64,000 nt of DNA from Dickeya dianthicola NCPPB 453. GTDB taxonomy: Bacteria > Pseudomonadota > Gammaproteobacteria > Enterobacterales > Enterobacteriaceae. Positions 59,875-64,000 of this stretch are shown here, piece after piece. The translations under genes were made by a program, and so were the position numbers. Under the pieces are notes generated by a model, which saw only the letters and a list, made by a program, of their open reading frames with translations, did not search any database and was not told the DNA's origin. The stretch covers positions 4,204,740 to 4,268,739 of the forward strand of contig NZ_CM001841.1 in the NCBI RefSeq assembly GCF_000365305.1, written 5' to 3'. The first letter of the stretch is position 1, and every line of letters starts with the position of its first letter.

Positions 59875-60376
59875 CCGTTGACATCCCCGTGGCTGAAAAC
59901 GCCGATTGTACTAAAGAAATGGTTAGCAGAATATGTACTTGAACACAGGTTATAAAATCAGGATGGTGCAATCGCGCAAATAATACGCGTTATATTATTT
60001 TGATTTTTATTGTTTGTCGGTTATTAATTATAACCAACAACGAATGAGTATATATCGCCAATAAATGACGATTTTTATATTAATAAAGATCCGACAATAA
60101 ATGATTTTTTATTATAAATAGCATCGCGCATTAATGTTACATTCCAGCTTACGTCACAAAAACAAGCCGGTGGAAATGTTCCATAATTTCATGCAGAGAC
60201 AGGCTATTTCAACGCCGCGCCTTCGGAATGACGGACTGAAACAGAGTGCTACACTCGCCTTCTGCGATAAAAGGTCTACCGTATTATTTCATTTATGAAT
60301 ATATACCCTAAATAATTCGAGTTGCAGGCAGACGTTGTTGCACAGCGCAAACGCCTGGCGAACAGGAGCAAAGAAT
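59875..60376. other. AT-rich spacer between gntR and an unknown gene
   Basis: 502 bases, very AT-rich at 59980-60150. It must hold the divergent promoters of gntR and the gene at 60377. The fragment of a dispersed repeat lies at 60301-60328. No coding frame or RNA gene is recognised. Confidence 0.5.
60301..60328. repeat. Half copy of the dispersed TATACCC...GTTGCAGG repeat
   Basis: ATATACCCTAAATAATTCGAGTTGCAGG-type sequence is the reverse complement of the outer half at 7029-7055 with a few changes. It ends 49 bases before the start of the unknown gene. Confidence 0.75.
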
Positions 60377-61180
60377 ATGAATAGTATTCCTACATTTGGA
60401 TCGTACACGGTGGCAGACCCACAGTCAGGACAGAGTTGGCGGGTAACGCACAGCACGGCGGAACAACAAGTCGATAATAGCGGGGCTGTCGCGGACGACG
60501 TAAAAATTGAACGTCAGGATGTCAATATCAGTACAGAAGCCCTCAGTAAATATCAGGCATTTATTGAAGCGCGAAAATCGAGTGACGCTACGTCTAATCA
60601 GGTGACTATCTCGGAAGGAATCGCGCTTCAGGTTCCTGATGCGCTCAGCGAAGAAGAGTATGCCAGGTTGATGACGCCGACTGATACCTGGGCCGAGCAG
60701 ATGAAAAGAGTGGACCAGGCGACACTCAACCTGCGTTCGGCGTCTACTCAGATTGAGCCGACTTATATGTCTTTTCTGGAACAACTCGGCAAAAATAACC
60801 CGGATTTAAAGGGAGCGACTTTCGGTTTCAGCGTGAGCAAGTACGACAGGATCGTGGTGACAGGAGCACAAGGACTGAACCAGGAACAAATTCAGCGGCT
60901 GGAGCGAGCGCTTAATTCATCCCGTGAACTGGTGGATCAGGCGAATAACCTGGCCGATGCTCAGATCGCGCTCTTTGAGGCTGAAAGTCCTAACGCAATT
61001 ATCTCCTTTAATCGAGACAACTACGCCCAAACCATCGATATCGGCGCAGAACTCCTGACCAGAAATCGCGCTCGTTACGCCGCTCGTGACGGCTCGGCGA
61101 ATGATATCCATCAGAAGAACTGGGACAACAACTGGCGGCAGCAGCTGGCGCGTAAAGGCGTTCTGATTAATCAGCAATAG
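60377..61180 (+). CDS. Hypothetical protein, not recognised
   Basis: 267 residues from the ATG at 60377, with AGGAG (60365-60369) upstream; a start at 60335 lies in frame but inside the repeat. I do not recognise the family. There is no signal peptide, membrane segment or cysteine. The N-terminal about 60 residues are polar and probably flexible; NISTEALSKYQAFIEARK (about 50-67) looks like the short conserved motif of proteins with a secreted or flagellar-type leader, but this is a guess. Residues about 110-215 are likely helical (MKRVDQATLNLRSA, EQIQRLERALNSSRELVDQANNLADAQIALFEAE). The end is basic and rich in N and Q. GC is visibly lower than in neighbouring genes and it sits between gntR and yhhW, adjacent in E. 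coli, which suggests gain by transfer. Confidence 0.8.
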   Translation: MNSIPTFGSYTVADPQSGQSWRVTHSTAEQQVDNSGAVADDVKIERQDVNISTEALSKYQAFIEARKSSDATSNQVTISEGIALQVPDALSEEEYARLMTPTDTWAEQMKRVDQATLNLRSASTQIEPTYMSFLEQLGKNNPDLKGATFGFSVSKYDRIVVTGAQGLNQEQIQRLERALNSSRELVDQANNLADAQIALFEAESPNAIISFNRDNYAQTIDIGAELLTRNRARYAARDGSANDIHQKNWDNNWRQQLARKGVLINQQ

Positions 61181-61231
61181 AAGCCGGCGGTTTGGTCGCG
61201 GAGGCTATATCTCCGCTGCGCAATAACGAAC

Positions 61232-61261
61232 CAAGGCGATCCGGCACAGGATCGCCTTTCG
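61232..61261. terminator. Terminator between the unknown gene and yhhW
   Basis: AAGGCGATCC (61233-61242) pairs with GGATCGCCTT (61249-61258), 10 bp, followed by TCG; symmetric, so usable by both convergent genes. Confidence 0.8.
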
Positions 61262-61276
61262 TAAACGCTGCCGCTG

Positions 61277-61975
61277 TCACTTTACCGGCGGCAGGTCAAA
61301 CAGCAGGATTTCGCTGTCTTCGCCGGCGCGCACGGTGATGGAATCCTCATCCCAGATAGCCAGCGCGTCGCTGGCGGTGGCCTGCTGACCGTTGATCTCA
61401 ATGGCGCCGCGCACTACCTGAATCCACAGGTGGCGGCCCTGCTGGGTCTGGTAGACCGACTCTTCCTGCGATTTCAGCGCCCAGCGCCACAGCGTCATGT
61501 CCTGAAACACCTTCAGCGACCCGTCGCGGGCATCCGGCGACAACACCAACTGACGGCCCTGCCGCGCGTCAAAACGGCGCTGCTCGTAGCGCGGCGTCAG
61601 GCCGGTTTTTTCCGGGATCACCCAGATCTGGTACAGATGCAGCAGTTCGTCCTGACTGGCGTTGTACTCCGAGTGGCGGATCCCGGTGCCGGCGCTCATG
61701 ATCTGGAACTCGCCCGCCGGGATCTGCTCTTTGTTGCCCATGCTGTCCTGATGCTCCACCGTGCCTTGCAGCACATAGGTGAGAATTTCCATATCCCGGT
61801 GCGGGTGGGTTCCAAAACCCTGGCCGCCCTCGATACGGTCTTCATTGATCACCCGCAGCGCGGAGAAGCCCATGAAATCAGGGTCGTAGTAATCGGCGAA
61901 TGAAAAAGTATGCCAGCTGTCGAGCCAGCCGTGATTAGCATGGCCGCGATCTTGCGCTTTGCGTAAATAAATCAT
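61277..61975 (-). CDS. yhhW: Pirin-family protein YhhW (quercetin dioxygenase-like)
   Basis: Bicupin metal protein; E. coli YhhW shows quercetin 2,3-dioxygenase activity in vitro. The start at 61975 (MIYLRKAQDRGHANHGWLDSWHTFSF) gives 232 residues (E. coli 231); five extra upstream codons are dropped. Metal ligands are in FGTHPHRDMEILTYV (H-X-H) and SAGTGIRHSEYN (H and E), all in the N-terminal cupin. The C-terminal cupin (about 130-232) lacks a full metal set, as usual. In E. coli it also lies near gntR and, further on, ryhB; the same neighbourhood is found here, but yhhX is missing. Confidence 0.95.
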   Translation of the reverse strand: MIYLRKAQDRGHANHGWLDSWHTFSFADYYDPDFMGFSALRVINEDRIEGGQGFGTHPHRDMEILTYVLQGTVEHQDSMGNKEQIPAGEFQIMSAGTGIRHSEYNASQDELLHLYQIWVIPEKTGLTPRYEQRRFDARQGRQLVLSPDARDGSLKVFQDMTLWRWALKSQEESVYQTQQGRHLWIQVVRGAIEINGQQATASDALAIWDEDSITVRAGEDSEILLFDLPPVK

Positions 61976-62239
61976 GTGACGTTCCTCCAACGTTTTTTTT
62001 CAGTCTAGCGGCCGCCGGAGAATAAGAAAGCCGAAAAAACTCACCGCTCTATTCAAAAAATTTCCGGGAGAAATTTTTAACGTCGCGCAGCGACGGCCCG
62101 GAGGGTGGCGGCCAGGGATGGTTCGCCACAAAAAATTTCCGGGAGAAATTTTTGACATCGCAACGCGATGGCCCACAGGGTGGCGGCTCAGAGAGACAAT
62201 CAAATGAATTGGAAACCAGACTCCTAAAAATTCAGGATA
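61976..62239. other. Spacer between yhhW and ryhB with two structured 58-bp repeats
   Basis: Besides the yhhW promoter (near 61980-62050) this stretch holds two tandem structured repeats at 62055-62112 and 62130-62187. An open minus-strand frame across it has no recognisable protein and overlaps the repeats. Confidence 0.6.
62055..62187. repeat. Two 58-bp direct repeats with conserved hairpins
   Basis: Copy 1 (62055-62112) and copy 2 (62130-62187) share AAAAAATTTCCGGGAGAAAT, a short GC hairpin and AGGGTGGCGGC, 75 bases apart. The hairpin is CGTCGC-GCA-GCGACG in copy 1 and CATCGC-AAC-GCGATG in copy 2, so a G-C pair has become A-T on both sides of the stem. The class resembles REP/BIME elements in size and place, but I do not know its name. 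Confidence 0.85.
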
Positions 62240-62359
62240 AAAAAAAGCCAGCACCCGAGCTGGCTAAGTAATACTGGAAGCAATGTGAGCAATGTCGTGC
62301 CTTCACAGCAAAACCGCGATGAGTCACAAGGATGGATTCATTAGGCTTTCCCGGAACGC
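62240..62359 (-). ncRNA. ryhB: Iron-responsive small RNA RyhB
   Basis: Hfq-dependent small RNA made when iron is scarce; it pairs with and lowers mRNAs of iron-using proteins. The conserved core runs from 62300 down to 62259 and equals the E. coli RyhB core (GCACGACATTGCTCACATTG, then CTTCCAGTATTACTTAGCC), followed by the terminator hairpin GCCAGC (62247-62252 on the plus strand) with GCTGGC (62259-62264) and eight T. By alignment to the E. coli promoter (GATTATTATTG then GCG) the start is near 62359, giving about 120 bases against 90 in E. coli; the extra length lies in the 5' part, which differs from E. coli. A Fur box overlaps the promoter. Neighbourhood (gntR, yhhW) agrees with E. coli. 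Confidence 0.93.
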
Positions 62360-62361
62360 AT

Positions 62362-62380
62362 GGCAATAATAATCATTATC
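62362..62380 (-). promoter_or_regulatory. Fur box over the ryhB promoter
   Basis: The 19 bases at 62362-62380 match the Fur consensus GATAATGATAATCATTATC at 16 positions, with ATAATCATTATC exact. On the minus strand the same bases give TTATTAT, the likely -10 region of ryhB, so iron-loaded Fur would block the start. Confidence 0.9.
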
Positions 62381-62596
62381 ATTTTCATCTGTAAAGCGTT
62401 TTTTTGTTCAATTCAAAGAAAAATCATCCCTGAGAAGGCCAGCCTGCCTGACGTTCAGACCATTTCGCCATAGATAGAAGAGATTATTTTTTCAGAATCA
62501 AATGGTTAAGATTCAACCATATGTAATACACGGGAATAGAAAAACGGCCGCCCTCTCCCGGAAAAAACAGGGCGGGCGGCAATCCCCTCAAGCCAT
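62381..62596. other. Spacer between ryhB promoter and glpC
   Basis: AT-rich upstream part of the ryhB promoter, then the glpC terminator at 62543-62580. No gene is recognised; a plus-strand open frame from 62502 runs antisense into glpC and is not supported. Confidence 0.5.
62543..62580 (-). terminator. Terminator of glpABC
   Basis: GGCCGCCC (62547-62554) pairs with GGGCGGC (62573-62579) and is followed in the minus direction by GTTTTTC. The loop is long (about 18 bases) and rich in A on the plus strand. Confidence 0.65.
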
Positions 62597-63799
62597 TTAC
62601 GCCGGCAGCGCTTTAGCCAATAAACTAAAGGGATGTTCGCAGGGTTTACCGGTGGACATTTCAATCTGCCATTTGCAGGTTTCGCAGTCCGTGATCACCA
62701 GATCGGCGCCGCTTTCCTCAATCTGCCGGAATAAGGGCGCGCCAATCCCTTGCGCGGTGTCGTAGTTTTCCTTCTTGAAACCATAGGTCCCGGCGATGCC
62801 GCAGCACTGGGAATCCAGCACCTGCAACTCCAGCCCCGGAATCCGCCGCAGCAGTTCCAGGGTATACGCCGTCCACCCCATACGCTCCAGATGGCAGGGG
62901 GTGTGGTACACCACCCGCAACGGCACAGGTTGCAACGGCAGCGTCCGGCCTTGATCCAGCAAGCGATAAAGGTGGCGAGTCGCCAGTTCGATGCCGTCGC
63001 GCACGTGGTGGTTGTCTAGCCCCAGCAGATGGGGATATTCATCGCGCAGCGTGAAGGTGCAACTGGACGAGGTGGCGATGACCGGCAGGCCGCGGCTGTT
63101 GATGGCGTCATCCAGCGAGGCCAGGTTGAAACGCGCCTGCTTGCGGGCTTTATTGAGGAAACGGTTGGCGATCAACGCCACGCCGCAGCATTTCTCTTTG
63201 GTCAGCAACTGCACCCCGACCCCCATCGCGTTAAACACGCGGATCAGGTCGCGCCCCAGCTGCGGGTGGTTGTAATTGACGTAGCAGCCGTGGAAATAGG
63301 CCACCTGGTCGGCAAATTGCAGCTGATGCGCCGCCTGCTGGCGATACCAACTACGGAAGGTGCCGTGGGAATAGCGCGGCAGTTGGCGGCGATGGTCGAT
63401 TTTCAACGCCTTGTCCAGCAGCTGGCGCATCGGTTTCAGCCCGGTGAGGGTGTTCACCAGCGGCGCAAACGGCGTGGCGACGGTGCCCATCAGGTCAGTG
63501 TGGCTAAGAATGGCGTCGCGCAGCGTCGGGCGCTGCTGACTATGGCTGGCTTTGGCACGCTGGATGATGTCGCCGATTTTAACATCCGATGGGCAAGCCA
63601 CCTCGCACCGCTTGCAGTTGGTGCAATATTTCAGCGACTCGTCAAACAACGCCGGGTCTTTGCGTCGTAGCCGTTCGCCATCCGGCCCCGCCTGTTTCGG
63701 CCCAGGATAGAGCGGGTTGACGCGCGCCACCGGGCAGGCGGTGGTGCAGACGGTGCATTTGATGCAGTTTTCGAAACTGGTGTCAGGCCGGTTCATCAT
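62597..63799 (-). CDS. glpC: Anaerobic glycerol-3-phosphate dehydrogenase subunit C
   Basis: Membrane-associated iron-sulfur subunit that passes electrons from GlpAB to menaquinone during anaerobic growth. The start at 63799 (MMNRPDTSFENCIKCTVC) has AGGGAG upstream and gives 400 residues (E. coli 396); the raw frame's 22 extra codons lie inside glpB. Two 4Fe-4S motifs, CIKCTVCTTACP and CTNCKRCEVACP, lie in the first 90 residues, and two CCG-type domains follow (EKCCGVALIAN and DSQCCGIAGTYGFKKENYD). The start overlaps the glpB stop (ATGA). Confidence 0.97.
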   Translation of the reverse strand: MMNRPDTSFENCIKCTVCTTACPVARVNPLYPGPKQAGPDGERLRRKDPALFDESLKYCTNCKRCEVACPSDVKIGDIIQRAKASHSQQRPTLRDAILSHTDLMGTVATPFAPLVNTLTGLKPMRQLLDKALKIDHRRQLPRYSHGTFRSWYRQQAAHQLQFADQVAYFHGCYVNYNHPQLGRDLIRVFNAMGVGVQLLTKEKCCGVALIANRFLNKARKQARFNLASLDDAINSRGLPVIATSSSCTFTLRDEYPHLLGLDNHHVRDGIELATRHLYRLLDQGRTLPLQPVPLRVVYHTPCHLERMGWTAYTLELLRRIPGLELQVLDSQCCGIAGTYGFKKENYDTAQGIGAPLFRQIEESGADLVITDCETCKWQIEMSTGKPCEHPFSLLAKALPA

Positions 63800-64000
63800 G
63801 GGTTCTCCCTTATGATCATCTCGGCGGCGTACAGCGCGGTCAGCAGCGACACCCCGCCGCCGCATCCCTGCCGCAACGGGTCATATCCCCGCAATACCGA
63901 ACCAATCGCATACAGACGGGGCTGGGTATGGCCGCCGATCGCCGGGTGCAAGCCTTCGTCCACCGCCACGCCGAATTGCAGGTACGGCTGCGCGGCGAAC
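63796..64000 (-). CDS. glpB: Anaerobic glycerol-3-phosphate dehydrogenase subunit B, C-terminal part
   Basis: The minus frame is open from the window edge to a TGA at 63798-63796 that overlaps the glpC ATG. The 67 residues include QFGVAVDEGLHP, LYAIGSVLRGYDPLRQGCGGGVSLLTALYAAEMI, which match the C-terminal FAD-type end of E. coli GlpB (AIGSVLGGFDPIAEGCGGG). The rest of the gene, and presumably glpA, lie beyond the window. Role: FMN-binding anchor subunit of the anaerobic enzyme. Confidence 0.92.
   Translation of the reverse strand, partial: FAAQPYLQFGVAVDEGLHPAIGGHTQPRLYAIGSVLRGYDPLRQGCGGGVSLLTALYAAEMIIRENP

Noticed and set aside
62000-62254. 84-residue minus-strand frame downstream of ryhB
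   Set aside because: It runs through both copies of the structured 58-bp repeat and the ryhB terminator; no SD or known domain.
62502-62765. 87-residue plus-strand gene upstream of glpC
   Set aside because: It covers the glpC terminator and then runs antisense into the conserved C-terminus of glpC.

Overview
The window looks like chromosomal DNA of an enterobacterium of the Pectobacteriaceae type (Dickeya or a close relative). This is inferred from protein similarity to Escherichia coli for nearly every gene, high GC in genes with AT-rich spacers, and gene order that follows the trpS-dam-aroB-mrcA-ompR-malPQ-glp-glg-asd-gnt part of the E. coli map with several insertions and deletions. No phage, insertion sequence, CRISPR array, rRNA or tRNA gene was seen. 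53 features of gene rank are listed: 52 protein-coding genes (two cut by the window edges) and one small RNA gene.

Layout. 1-232: start of an enolase-superfamily gene. 522-6783 (minus strand): trpS, gph, rpe, dam, damX, aroB, aroK. 7248-10921 (minus): complete hofMNOPQ operon for a type IV pilus/DNA-uptake-like machine, divergent from mrcA (11024-13582). 13732-21187: nudE, igaA, yrfG-hslR, hslO, pckA. 21285-23413 (minus): ompR-envZ. 23683-30716 (plus): greB and tex, separated by two envelope-lipid genes, an LtaS-like phosphotransferase and a two-domain acyltransferase that resembles the ornithine-lipid synthase OlsF. 30816-33014: bioH, gntX, nfuA. 33149-39988 (minus): glpE-glpG-glpR followed closely by malP-malQ; malT and rtc genes that lie between them in E. 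coli are missing. 40314: glpD, divergent. 41919-51328 (minus): glgBXCAP. 51698-54597: orphan btsS sensor kinase, a cspA-type gene with a long leader, and an orphan nikR. 54824-59874: asd, yhgN, gntT, gntK, gntR. 60377-61180: a gene I do not recognise, behind a long AT-rich spacer. 61277-62359: yhhW and the iron-responsive small RNA RyhB with its Fur box. 62597-64000: glpC and the end of glpB.

How it works together. The right two thirds is a carbon-storage and C3/C6 metabolism region: glycogen synthesis and breakdown, maltodextrin breakdown, aerobic and anaerobic glycerol-3-phosphate oxidation with the GlpR repressor, gluconate uptake and phosphorylation under GntR and CRP, and gluconeogenic PckA. 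The left third is housekeeping: aromatic biosynthesis, Dam methylation, cell wall, redox chaperones and osmotic signalling.

Most unusual points: the RyhB gene with an extended 5' part; paired, overlapping GntR operators next to a consensus CRP site; a glpEGR-malPQ fusion; the LtaS-like/OlsF-like pair; a 253-bp inverted-repeat-bounded element between hslR and hslO; a tandem pair of 58-bp repeats whose stem shows a compensatory base change; and a series of short tandem duplications (17-bp period four times, 22-bp twice, 13-bp and 18-bp once) in spacers and at a gene end.
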